A DNA stretch of 64,000 nt from Tausonia pullulans (Eukaryota; Basidiomycota; Tremellomycetes; Cystofilobasidiales; Mrakiaceae), in the NCBI GenBank assembly GCA_951802195.1, contig OX637630.1:620001-684000 (forward strand), given 5' to 3'. Each line of letters opens with the position of its first letter. Position 1 is the first letter of the stretch. Positions 46,942 to 64,000 of the stretch are shown in pieces. A program made the translations under genes and the position numbers. Below the pieces are notes generated by a model. That model did no database searches and had not been told where the DNA came from. It saw only the letters and a list, made by a program, of their open reading frames with translations.

Positions 46942-49900
46942 CTAGACCGCCTTAACAGTCGAGACACTCTCGCTCCTCGCCTTGCGGTTTTTCTTCGTAC
47001 GGATCTGGAGCGTGTCAAAGTCGTCCTCGAGATCCTCCATGTCGTCGTCGTCGGCTTGCATGGGCTGATGCTGGTCACCTGAAGTCTGACCGGCCGCAGG
47101 GACGGGCGGCGGCATCTCTGTCATTGCCCGCGTGCCCCCAGGGGCAGTCGAACTGAGCGCGCTGGCGAGAGCCGAGCTGCTCGCCGAGTTGGGGAGTGCC
47201 TGCGCCTGCTGGGCGGCCTCTCGGACGGCAGCGTTGCCGGGAGCGATGGCGGCCGCGCGATTGAGAAGACTGAGAAGATTGCCCTCAGACTTTGTCCGCT
47301 GATACGTTTCGGATTCGTCGTAGTCCGGGAGACCCTGGACGGCCGAGAGCGGGACAACTCCGCCACCGAGGAAGCCTCGGGAGGCGATGTTGTACGAGGG
47401 GACCTGAGAGAGCGCCGCGACGTCGGCTGTCGAGGCCGTCCGCGAAGGTCCGGTCGACGACGTGGGCGAATGCGAATGCGTTGAATGCGAAGCCGAGTTG
47501 CCTCCAGACCCATTGTGCTGGTTGGGCGGTACAAGCGGCTGGTGGTTCGGGTAAAGGAGCGAACTACCGCCGTTGCTGCCATTGGCGCTGTCGTGCGACT
47601 TCTGCGATTTGTGCTGGTGGCTGCTCAGCGAAGTGAAGGCCTTCATCGGCTTGGGGATGTGAAAGAGGCCGAGCGAGCTTCGACGGTCGGCACCCGGGCG
47701 GCTGGATCCGCCCTCGCTCGCGCCGTTCGGGGGCGTGTTGCTGCCCGAGTTGTTACCAGACGAGCCGCGCTCAGGGCTGGAAGCCCGACTACCTGGTCGA
47801 CTCCGCGAGCTCCGGAATCCGCTCCTGCTCGAGGGCCGACTGGGTGGGCGCGAGCCAGGAGGCGTACCCTGGGGCGAGTGCGGGCCAGAGTTATTGGCCT
47901 GGAAGCTGTCGCCGAGCGAGAGGAGGAGCTCTGAGTCGGCCCAGTTGAGTTTTGGTCGCTCAGGGACTTGATGTTCGTCATGATGGGTGCCTGAGGATCC
48001 CGGAAGGCCTCGCATGCCAAATACAGGCGATCCAGGGCGTGATCCCGGACGGGAGCTCGGAGGGGTGCTCGCGGGACTGCCATTCCTCGACCAAGAAGCC
48101 GCCGCAGTGCCAGAGACCTGGGCGACGCTGGCATTGGCAACGCGGTCGTACACGTGGTTCGAATATGAAGGGAGCTCGAGCTGCTGGACCTCCTCCTGGG
48201 CGTCGCCAGAGAGGCTGAAGAGGAGAGCGCGAGTGCTAGCCGAGGCTATACGGGCCTCCTCGGCGAGCGCGGGCGCGAGAACATGGATCGGAAGAGCGCA
48301 ACGAAGCTCAGAGGCTGCACGGAGTGAGGCGATGCCGTCAGACAAAGGGCAGCGAGGAGCGAAGATGAAGAGAACGCACTGTGGCCGTCAGGATTACTAA
48401 TAACACAGGACCACTTGATCTTGTGCGTGACAAAACACGGGTGGATGCTGTGCGACGGCGTTGTCCACACGGGAAGCGGGATGGAGATCATGGTGTCAAT
48501 CTCGCCATCGCCGAGCTCGACCTCACGCTGCTCCTCGCGGGCGGCAAGGTATGCGTCCTGGGCGTCCATCGGCTCGGCTGTGGCGGGGTCAACGCCGCCG
48601 GCAAAGGCGTCGGCGGAGGTCCTCACTTGCTGGGAGGGGACCGAAGTGGTCGACGAGTGATTCGAGCTGTGGAAGTAATCGGCGAGATGCGACAGACTCA
48701 AGCCGTGATTGTGGCCTCCAAGACCGGTCCGAGCAGGCGTCTGGGCTCCCGAACCGGATGGGGTGCCCATGGGTGAGTCGTCAACGTCGGCCTTCGGTGT
48801 CGGCGGGGGTCTGTCCGGGATGGCGTGCTTGTCCTTGTGGACGTAGGCCTTTCCATTGCGGATGTCGTGCTTGATTGACGCAGCAACGCGGACGTCCGGG
48901 TGGGACGAGTTCTTGATGTGCGTGAGCGTGTACTCTTTGACGACCGTCGAGATGGACGTGACGTTCACACCCTTAGCGAGCGGTTGGAACTTGACGGCAA
49001 TTGGGATATTATCACCGGCAGCGAAGGCTCTGCAGTAGGGTGAACAGGGGCGATTGACAGATTAGCGCTGGACGCGGATACAGCGTCAGATGATGAGCGG
49101 CAAGCACGCACTTATGGGGCAGCGTCAGCGAGTAGGCAACCTTGAGCGGCCAGCTGTTCTCGATCTCGAGCGTCTGTGTGAATTCGAGGGCCTCGGCGGT
49201 GAAGTTGCGTAGGATCGAGACAGGCTTGGTCGCCTGAAAGTTGCTCGAGAACGCGCCGGACCGGTGGGCGACGGCGCGGAGTTTGTAGAAGATGTGAGCG
49301 TCGTTGTTGAAAGTCCGGAGCGAGCACGGGATCGCCGCGTCCGATTCGATAGTCATCTGGAACGGGAATGAGTGCACGCCGGCCTTGAGCGTGTGAACAG
49401 GCGCATGCGAAGGCTTCTTGCCGTTGGCGCCCACGGAAGGGGAGAGGAATGTCCAGTCGTGGTGAAGGACGAGATGAGTATGCTGGTGGGATCGGGTCGA
49501 CGTGCTGAGAAGAGAAGGACAGCGTGAGTGTTTCGTTGCTTGAAGACGGAGGAGGAAAGGTCTCAAAAAATGAGGGCCGATGACGTGTGTCTCAGACGTC
49601 TCCCTGCAAGGGCCGAAACCCTCCTAACTCGCCAAACAGAAAAGGATAGACAGCCCAATACACTAGAACCGAAGAACTTGAATTCCAGAAGGGAGTGATG
49701 GGGACCCCAGCATCTCCAGAAGGAGATAGAGAGGCTGGCTGAGGTGTTTCCTCGCTTCATTCGCCCTCCTGACTCAAAAAGGCACGCACACAACGAGGCC
49801 CTCTCCGCCTCTTCGACATAGCACTAGGTCAATCTAGACAATACTCCAGAGCCCCAGAGCTGCCCAAATACCCAAAGATGAAGTCACTGAGGCAGTATCA

Positions 49901-50406
49901 CCTCCAGTAATGGCATATGGGCTTGGCCCGCCGACTGGGCTGCCCACTCGAAGCCCAGATAAGATGAGACAGCACAATAAGGGTACGACTCACGAATTGC
50001 TCTCAGCAAAGCCGACTTTGGCCTTTCCCGTGAGAGTAAGGGTGATCTCCTTGATATTGCAGGCCTCGGCGAGATGTAGCACGACGCGGCCAGACAAGCT
50101 CGCGGGGTTGGTGTCGCCGCCGGCGCCTCGGAGGATGACGTGTTCTTGATCGAGGATGATCTCGAGCCAGGACGATCCATGAACAGAGTGAATGCCGTGG
50201 TAGGGCCCGGTCTCTGTGAGCGAGGCCGAGGTACTCGGGCTGGGGAAATAGCCGTCATGCTCGCCATAAGGCGTCGAGGGAAGCGGCACGTTGGCAGCGT
50301 TATGCGAGTTGGAGCTGCCCGGAGTAGAGGAGCCCGAGGTGAAGCTCGAGAGGCCCGGGATATGGGATGATGAGCCATGGGAGGAAAGCCAAGAGGAGCG
50401 AGGCAT
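46942..50406 (-). CDS. alpha-arrestin (ART-family trafficking adaptor)
   Basis: Arrestin-related adaptor that brings Rsp5-type ubiquitin ligases to membrane transporters. Starts at 50406 (MPRSSWLSSHGSSSHIPGLS). The N-arrestin half reads SWLEIILDQEHVILRGAGGD, SLSGRVVLHLAEACNIKEIT, LTLTGKAKVGF, then HHDWTFLSPSVG, LKAGVHSFPFQMTIESDAAI. The C-arrestin half reads FAAGDNIPIAVKFQPLAKGV and VTSISTVVKEYTLTH, later EIDTMISIPLPVWTTPS and FVTHKIKWSCVI. The long Ser/Pro-rich tail has PY-like motifs LPSY and LPDY instead of a visible canonical PPxY. The first intron (49505-49993, 489 nt) is much longer than others here. An upstream in-frame ATG at 50505 is possible. Cargo cannot be told from the sequence. 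Confidence 0.88.
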
Positions 50407-52066
50407 GGTGGCAGGCGGGCTAGCTAGGGGCTGCACGGGTGGGCAGGCGTCGAGGAGCCAGGGAGTGGCGAGCGTGCGCGACGGCGGAAGGCTAAGATGG
50501 GCCAAGAAGTGAGGCCACTAAGTTGTGAAGAGGAAGACGAGAAGCTGGCTGCAAGGTTTGAAAGGATGTAGGGCTCAGTATAGAGGCGTGGGTGCGGGTG
50601 AGGTACGAGGATAGGGAGACAGGGTGATCGTTGCAGGAGACGAGGCGGACGCGGTTGTGCGGCTTCCGTCGATGCAGCCCTCGCCCGCACTCGCGCTACA
50701 GCACCGCCGCGCGGCTGCGAGCCATGTCACCGATGCCCCCCTGGACAGCCACAACACGACCTTTTGCTCCGTCTAGCTATGGCCAGACAGACTTGTCTTG
50801 CTCAGGCGCCCGCCCTTGTTCGCGACGACAGCCCTGCGCCAGCATAAGTGCGGCAGGCGGCGACGCAAGCGGCCATTCCGCTCGAGCGTTGGCCGGCCCG
50901 CCCGCGAACCTTGTGGTCGCCCCCTGGAACGGCTGCGGGACTCGGTCGTCGACTCTGTTACGCCATGCAGTCGCTCACCTTGTTGAACAGGTCTCCTCGC
51001 GAGCAGGGCAAACAATTGGGAACAGAAGGCTGGGCTCGGTTCGGTGGTGGGCGTTGCAGGTCGAATTTCCTTTCACCGACGACGGCGGAAGGTCGGTCTC
51101 GTCATGGAGTCCGTTCCTTTCTCCCTTCTTCTTCCCTCTCCACCTTCCTCCTGGGCTTGAGAGAGACAACTTGCCGCTTACCCCTTCCGCTCGTCTCCCC
51201 CTCCTCTCGCACCACGCCGCGCCGCACACCGGCGCCCCCGAAGATTGGGAGGACCCCGGCCCGGGGCAACGTGGGAGGCGATTCGAGAAAGCTATTCGGC
51301 CCCGAGGGTAAGGGGAGGAGAAGGGGGAGGGACTCCGCAGAACGCCAGAGTGGCGACGCGTTGCTGACAAAAATATCGTCGTGGGCTCGCTCACGTCGTC
51401 CCACTGATGTTCGTCGTCATCCCTTCTTCTCCATGCTTCATCCTAGAGAGGCACCAAGAAAGTCTGTCTCATCGCAGCCTTCGGGGTCCGGCCGCCCATC
51501 TGATTGCACTAGACAAGATCGATCAGTCTGCACGCCCGGCGCGCCTCTCATCCAACTCGAAAGCACGCCTCCACCTCGTCTGTCACGCTCAAACCTCTCT
51601 CCCCCGTTCATCCGCGGCCCCAAGGGCCTCGACCAGACAGGCCTTCAGGTCTGGCAATGAAGCACGTTGGCTATAGAAGGCCGAAACAAAGTGAAGTCGT
51701 CATGCGTGGTCGTCTTTCTCCCCCCTCCCCCCCATCCCTCCCTCCCCAGTCCAATTTTTCTCTGCTCGACCGATAAGGTGTTGGAATTGGTCGTTATCTC
51801 GACGGTTCTTCATCCTGGGCGCTCCACCCGCACGTGTTGAGCTGTGAGGAGCGCACGTAAGAGAGAGGACGATCCGCACGCGCGCTTTCGTTTTTTTTTC
51901 TCTCTCTCCAAGACCCACTCATGGCAGTATGAATTGTATGGACCAGTCAAGGGAAATATAGCAGAACAAAGAAAAAAGAAGAACAAAAAAAAAAGGACGA
52001 CGTAGCGAGCTAAATCCACCGCCCCAGACGCAACAACCTTCTCTCTCCCCTCACTCCGCGCACCCC
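50407..52066. promoter_or_regulatory. arrestin upstream region
   Basis: 1.66 kb between two minus-strand genes, the second longest gene-free stretch in the window. Very GC-rich from 50620 to 51660, which leaves long open frames on several strands but no domain. C-runs lie near 51718-51745 and A-runs near 51970-51995. It should hold the arrestin promoter and the CHD1 3' end. Confidence 0.4.
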
Positions 52067-58949
<6,883 letters not shown>

Positions 58950-60636
58950 GGTGATGCGTCGGACCGGGTCTTCCGGGGCCGAGGGTCGTGGGAGGGGTCG
59001 GTCGAAGAGGAAGGTCGAGGGGAAGGATGTCGGCGGGGAGGCCGTTCTCGTCGTTGGCGGAGAGGCAAAGGCCGCGCTCGCTGTCGAGACGGCGATTCAA
59101 GCACTCGCTCTCGCGCGTCCTCCTTGAATCGCGACGGCTGCAAGGGCCGACGGACGACGTTTCTCGCAGGCTGGGCTTCGCGGGCTGCTTCTGGCTCTCC
59201 GGGGGTCGTCGAACGCGCGCTGGTGCAGGCTTCTCGTTCGTGTGTATGAGAGCGCCGAGGATATCGGAGCTGGGAGGATGGGTGAGGGGGCGTAGCGGGC
59301 TAGGAGGACGGGGGGCGGCAGAACGGCGGGACGATACGAGCCGACGCGCGGTCCGTCCCCTCTCCTGCCTATTTCGTCTCTCAGCGCCTCGGTACCGGCG
59401 ACAATATCTGTCTTTCAGCCCGCTTTCTCTATTTAAACTCGCGGCGATGGCGAGAGTGCTCTCCTCTTGGGGGAAGGCTCGTCGACGAAGTCGGACAAAG
59501 GAACGTGGAAGCGAGTTCACAATGTTCATTCTCTGTGGGACTGCTGTACCTCCCGCTTGATTCCTCGCTTCTCAGAAAATCGTGTGCTAGCAGCTTAATA
59601 AACACGGTCACGACCAGGGATTGACACTTCACGGTCAACTTCGAGCGACAAGCAAACAACCCTGGGAGGATGACAAAAAGAGCAAGAACCCAGAAGTAGG
59701 AGGCAAGAAGCAAGAAGATGTAAAGGAGAAGCCAGGCAGCAATGGCTTCCCTTAAAAACGCAAAGGTTGACTGAACCAACAGGAGACATAGATTCGTGTT
59801 CGTGTAGAAACGGTGGCGCTGGAGCATCGATACGCCGAGTTCTGAGGGGGGGTGGGGGGTACAGGCAGACTTGGTCGATCGGTTTGCTCGTTATGGCTTT
59901 ATCTTACTCACGGAGACAGGCAGCGGCCTTGTCGGCGTCCTCTGGGGTCTCGCAGTGCAGGCTTAGGTTGTCGGCAAATAAGAGAAGCGCCCGGGGCGTG
60001 TGTGTATGGGGAACGGCGAATGATTGTGCTTGCGGGACACGCAGGCGAGTGGCAGTGGCTCTAGGAGAATGGCAAGGATAGTCTGAACAGCAGGTCGCTG
60101 CCCTGGCAAAGAAACACCCAACGGATATTTAAATGGACCGACTTATACAGCCATTGATTGTGAGACGCACACTCTGGGAGCCCAGCGTCGAGCCAATCCA
60201 GGGGGTAAGATCCCCTTCATCAGCTGAAGAACAAGGACGGGGTGAGGGTTTCTTTCTTTATTTACGTCATGTGTTATACATAGAGGACGAGGTAACTCTT
60301 CGAGAGATAGCGTGTCGTAGCTAGAAAGAGGAAGAGCGAGCACGAAAGAAGAAGTGGAAGAAATCAAAATATGGGTATGAACATAGGCCCATTAGAAAGG
60401 ATGAAATGTCCATAAGAAAAAGCGTTGATTGGAGATGACCGATGTAGGAGGTAAGAGGGGACGGGGTAAGGGATAGCTAGAAGTACATATCAATATGGCC
60501 AGCTATGTCAAGCGGTGGCTATGGTCTAACCATATATCCCCACCCGCAACCTGCTTATCACCCAGGATCGATGATGAAGGGCTGGAGGCAGTTTCTGGCT
60601 GTGTATATATATGGATAATGTGAGAAGGCATGTATC
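58950..60636. other. intergenic region upstream of CHD1
   Basis: 1.7 kb. The first 600 bp are GC-rich CHD1 promoter; from about 59560 the sequence turns AT-richer. A 132-codon minus ORF (59429-59827) carries a hydrophobic run (AWLLLYIFLLLASYFWVLAL) but has no homology I recognise. No supported gene before the tRNA. Confidence 0.4.
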
Positions 60637-60709
60637 GCTCCCTTGGTTTAGTGGCTATAACACGTCACTAGTAATGATGAGGTCAGTCGTTCGATTCGGC
60701 TAGGGAGCT
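60637..60709 (+). tRNA. tRNA-Thr (anticodon AGT)
   Basis: 73-nt cloverleaf without intron. Acceptor stem GCTCCCT pairs perfectly with AGGGAGC (60702-60708), discriminator T. A short D stem GTT/AAC is present. Anticodon stem CGTCA/TGATG (one G-T pair) holds loop CTAGTAA, so the anticodon is AGT, read as IGT after deamination, decoding Thr. T arm AGTCG-TTCGATT-CGGCT pairs with one G-T. Internal promoter boxes A (GGTTTAGTGGC) and B (GTTCGATTC) are intact, and a CTTTTG Pol III terminator follows at about 60714. Confidence 0.93.
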
Positions 60710-61028
60710 ACAACTTTTGCTCCCCGGGGGTCCGACAGGTACGGTTTCTTGAATTGACCGCCCTAGCGCGTCTTCATCTCTCGACCTTCCTTTTTGGGCT
60801 TGGCCATCAAGGAGCCTCAAAGTACAGGTGAAGAGGCAAGTGGCCCTTGATCATTCACCCTGCTCCTTTAGCTCTCTCAGCTCTACCAGCAGAATGTGAA
60901 CGACGACATTTAAGCAGAAAATCCATTTCTCATCTCCCCTTTCGTCTTTTCGTTCTACGACTTCCCATCACAAACACTGTCCTTCTCCATCATCTGTTTG
61001 TCTAAATCCAACGGAAACAGTTCCGGAT
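60710..61028. other. intergenic region between tRNA-Thr and ATP16
   Basis: 319 bp, convergent between the tRNA and the ATP16 3' end. It holds the tRNA terminator run and moderately AT-rich 3' flanking sequence. No gene is seen. Confidence 0.4.
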
Positions 61029-62647
61029 TTAGGCCTTGACGGAGGCCTGGAGGATCTGGAGGACGTCGATCTCGATGTTGGCCTCGGCCTTGGCGACCTC
61101 GGAGGAGGAAGACGAGGCGGCGGCAGTCTTGGCGGCCTCAAGCTGAGACTTGATGGCCTGGTGGTCATAAACAACGAAGCATCAATATGTGGGCGAGAGG
61201 AAAAGGAGCCAGAGATGAGGTCAGGACGAACAGCAGCGTCGAAGTCTCCGAGGTCGTAGGCCTCCACGGCGTTGATGGTGAGAGAGTTGTTGGGGTGGAC
61301 AGTGGCGAATCCGGAGGAGACTGGGCAGGGGATAAGGAAGCATTAGCAACATGAGCAACCAATGGGGTGCAACAAGCGGAGATGTGTGTATCAGGCGTGC
61401 GCGTGTGCACACGGAGAGGACTTCTAGCCAACTCGCTCAGAAAGCTTTCCCCCCTTGCCGGAGCGAGCTCGAGAGCCCTGAGCGGAATTGTGGACAAAGC
61501 GCCCAGCGCCCAGCTCTCACACAAGCGGCTCTGAGGCAACGCGTGTGACAGAACGGGCGGAAGAGGGCCGAGGGAGCGAGTCTCCGCTCGACGCAAGCAG
61601 GAAGGGACCCGATGCCCTCACAGCTCCTTGAGTTATCGACCTAGCCGCCTCCGTTCCGAAAAGCCCAGGGAAAGAAAAGGCGACAAGTTCACCCAAGGCT
61701 CGGATGACCATAGGAGGGAGAGAGAACGCCTTTCCTCTTCCCCTACTTTCCAACAGCGGACGGATCAGACCCTCGGCTGGTCTACCTCCGGATGCAAGCT
61801 GCCCCAGCTGAGGCCGGGGGGACGGATGACCGAGTCGTTCATCACTCGGAGAGCATTTGAGGCTAAAGAGAGCGGGACGAAGGGAGGAAGAAGGAGGAAG
61901 GCAGCTGGAGAGAGCGAGGGCAAGCGGTCCCGACCAAGCCCGAGTGAGGGGACGAGCCCGCTCAAGCTCCCTCCCTACCCTCTCACTTATCCGAGCCCTC
62001 CACCCCTCGCCGGCTGGTCCTCGACGCCAGAGCATCCCGAACGCGAGATCCCGTGCCTCAGAGAGTGGCGGTAACAAGCGCCCGAAGAACCGACGAGTCG
62101 TCGCTCTCCGCCCGGCCGGCCGAAGCGTCGCTCGCTCGCTCTCTCTCCATCGCGCCGGCCGCCTACCCTCTCTCGCTCGTTCTCCCCTGGCGCGTCTCCC
62201 CCTCCCAGTTGTTCGCGCGTAAACTGCCCTCTCTTCAACAGCAGGACTCACCGAACCACTTCCGGCCCGAGGCAGCCTGGCCCTCGATGACCTCGATGAC
62301 TCCCGGCTTAAGGGCCTCAATCGTCGGGACGTGACCGGCAAGGATACCCATCGAACCGTTGGAGGCCGGGATGATGACCTGGGTGACCTCGCTCGAAGAG
62401 AAGAGGGCCTGATGGGTTGCAAGGCAATCCACAGTGGGTAGGGAGAGGAGAAAGAGTGTACAGGGAAGAACGCGTGGAATGGCGTCAGGGAGAGAGACGA
62501 GAGGGAAAGAAGGAAGGGAGGGGGACGGACGGTGTGAGGCATGACAAGGGAGAGCTTGAGGGCCTTTCCACCGGCGGCGGGGGCAGCCTCGGCGTAGGTA
62601 CGGGCGAGGACGGCCGAGCGGCGAGCGACGGGGCGGAGGGCGAACAT
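61029..62647 (-). CDS. ATP16: F1F0 ATP synthase delta subunit, mitochondrial
   Basis: Central-stalk subunit equivalent to bacterial epsilon. Exon 1 from 62647 carries a mitochondrial presequence, MFALRPVARRSAVLARTYAE, then AAPAAGGKALKLSLVMPH. Exon 2 reads ALFSSSEVTQVIIPASNGSM and GILAGHVPTIEALKPGVIEV, the epsilon beta-sandwich. After a very long intron (61321-62251, 931 nt) comes SSGFATVHPNNSLTINAVEA with YDLGDFDAA. The last exon reads AIKSQLEAAKTAAASSSSEV and ends IDVLQILQASVKA. The junction across the long intron (G|TC, phase 1) keeps the family frame, and its 3' end has a branch-like CTAAT and CTGCCCAG acceptor. Length, about 165 residues, is normal. Identity is secure. Confidence 0.92.
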
Positions 62648-62948
62648 GGTCGAGGGAAGAAGAAGGAGGGAGGTAGAGGGAGTGACGGTCGAAGCGGCGA
62701 GGAGAGAGAAGGAGGCGAGGGGCGCCCCTTCGCTTTTCCTGGGCGGAGAGCCGCGTCCTTGACGACGCGAGCCCAGGCGAGATGGCATTTCCATCATCCG
62801 GAATCGCTGAGAGCGAAATCAGGTATGTATATCGTTGTATCATGAGAGATGAGGGGGAAAAGAAAAAGAGAACCAAGAGAGGGAAACTGATGCAGACGAT
62901 CACTGCCAACCCTCAGCAGCCCACCTCTCACTGCACATAATTCCTCGC
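62648..62948. promoter_or_regulatory. ATP16 upstream region / ATG6 3' side
   Basis: 301 bp between two minus-strand genes. Pyrimidine-rich on the minus strand near the ATP16 start, as expected for its leader. No other feature is seen. Confidence 0.4.
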
Positions 62949-64000
62949 TCAGCCTCTTGTCGCCCACCCAATCAGACGATGCAGCTCGAGCAACATGTAC
63001 CTGCACGCGCGCGTCCAGCCATCGCCTGCCCCACCAGAGGCAGCTGCTGAACCAGCCGCTCCCAGAGGCATGTAGCCCGACCGGATCGAGACTTCTCGCC
63101 CTGGCTCACCAATCTTGTCTTTGTTGATCCTGCAGCATGCGGTGCCAGTTAGTTCTTCATCAACAGGCGCAACGCAACAGATGATTAAGGACAAAGGGCC
63201 CTGCACGCACGAGTATCTTCCCAGATCCCATCCGCCACCCGGTGAGGTTGGATTCGCGCTCTCGATGGCTCTAGCATGTTCGAGCAGCTGACGGAGGCAG
63301 TCGAGGAAGGCGACCATGGCGACCTCGTATCGACGGTTGTTGATCATCCGAGCGACGAGGTCCGATGAGCCATAGAGCTCGTACGAATTCTTGCTCCCGT
63401 TGATCTCTTCAATGCGGGAAAACGAGCCGAGAGGAACGAGGCGATATCTGTCATGGAGTGGGCAGGGTCCGTTCAGCCAGCGACTGAAAGAAAGGAAGGG
63501 AGGGAGGGAGAGATGAATATCTCACGTCTCAAATTCGAACCCGACTTTACGAGCCAGGGTTGAAAGGCAGAACAGCGCCAGTCCCCAGGCCGCGTTGATC
63601 TCTGGCCAGTCAATCTGGCCCGAGAAAAGGTATGATTTCGTCCGTCAGCTGAAGAGAGAGAGAGAGAGAGAGAGAGAGCAAGTGATGGACAAGGGACCTC
63701 ACCGTGCCGCTCCTGGACCCCCTTCCAAGCCTTAGTCCATTAATGCTCCCGACCTTGCCCTCACCATGTCCACCAACAATGCCAATGCTGAATACATCTG
63801 AGTAGACGTTCGTTTGCTCAAGTCTCTCGAGCTCCTGCACATCAAGCGCGTACGCTCCCTCCGCCGCACGAGCAGCATCAACGTGCGCGCAGGCTCGGGA
63901 GGCAAGTGAGTTGCGCTCGAGGAGGAAGGCGCGCTCTCGCTCGGCGAGGGCCTCGGACTCGGCTTGGAGGGCTGCGAGATCTGCGTGGAGTGAGGCGTTG
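62949..64000 (-). CDS. ATG6: autophagy protein ATG6 / Beclin 1 (VPS30), partial
   Basis: Subunit of the class III PI3-kinase complexes for autophagy and vacuolar sorting. The N-terminal part lies beyond the right edge. The visible part starts in the coiled coil (ASLHADLAALQAESEALAER, LLERNSLASRACAHVDAARA), then VYSDVFSIGIVGGHGEGKVG and SINGLRLGR. The evolutionarily conserved domain follows: VDWPEINAAWGLALFCLSTL, ARKVGFEFET, YRLVPLGSFSRIEEINGSKN, ELYGSSDLVARMINNRRYEV, AMVAFLDCLRQLLEHARAIE and INKDKIGEPGREVSIRSGYM. It ends DGWTRACRYMLLELHRLIGW with ATRG at 62949. The block YRLVP.GS.S, MVAFLD and the WT.A...ML..L ending identify Beclin. Introns contain a (GA)n tract at 63652-63679. Confidence 0.9.
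63652..63679. repeat. (GA)n microsatellite in an ATG6 intron
   Basis: About 13 GA units on the plus strand. On the gene strand it is a (TC)n run next to an intron acceptor, so it may serve as an extended polypyrimidine tract. Confidence 0.9.

Noticed and set aside
50848-51660. 270-codon plus-strand ORF
   Set aside because: Arg/Pro/Ser-rich, no domain, overlaps other equally long open frames in a very GC-rich promoter region. Considered chance.
61517-62797. 426-codon minus-strand ORF
   Set aside because: It reads through the ATP16 first exons and the 931-nt intron in a different frame, with Arg/Ser/Pro-rich low-complexity sequence typical of GC-rich DNA. The spliced ATP16 product explains the locus.

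Overview
This window looks like a nuclear chromosome segment from a basidiomycete fungus, most likely a red-yeast-type member of Pucciniomycotina (Microbotryomycetes; Rhodotorula or Sporobolomyces relatives). The sequence is GC-rich and gene-dense. Nearly every gene is cut by many short GT-AG introns of about 50-130 nt, and the proteins have fungal family members with Ser/Pro-rich low-complexity stretches. The taxon is an inference from intron density, composition and protein style, not from a marker gene.

Layout, left to right: TRM61 (tRNA m1A58 methyltransferase, cut by the left edge, -); ECM31/panB (pantothenate synthesis, -); SLU7 (splicing factor, -) divergent from UTP21 (SSU processome, +); a gene-poor stretch with a dispersed-repeat copy; OSM1-type fumarate reductase fused to cytochrome b5 (-); an NAD(P)-binding Rossmann protein (-); the second repeat copy beside a small hypothetical gene (-); two adjoining uncharacterised genes that may be one (-); an F-box protein with a Gly-Ala repeat tail (-); VMA2 (V-ATPase subunit B, -) divergent from BRX1 (60S biogenesis, +); RNase H2 subunit B (+); a possible LINE reverse-transcriptase relic; an ER cyclophilin (-) divergent from COY1/CASP (Golgi coiled coil, +); U2AF small subunit (+); a peroxisomal long-chain alcohol oxidase (-) divergent from a single-exon F-box protein (+); an alpha-arrestin (-); CHD1 (-); tRNA-Thr(AGT) (+); ATP16 (F1 delta, -); and ATG6/Beclin (-, cut by the right edge).

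Most genes are housekeeping and I see no biosynthetic cluster or operon-like system. RNA-processing genes recur (TRM61, SLU7, UTP21, BRX1, U2AF1, tRNA-Thr), but they are scattered and I infer no co-regulation.

The most striking signals concern splicing. The 5' part of OSM1 is cut into a run of microexons of 11, 22, 14, 11 and 20 nt, one bounded by a GC-AG intron. The last OSM1 intron keeps the reading frame only if it is a GA-AG intron. U2AF1, which itself reads 3' splice sites, begins with exons of 20, 24 and 25 nt. Other points of interest are the 91%-similar repeat pair carrying a shared peptide and a 3' splice site, and the competing acceptors that decide whether the F-box protein carries its Gly-Ala tail. 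Exon boundaries were read by eye; gene ends given for hypothetical genes are approximate.
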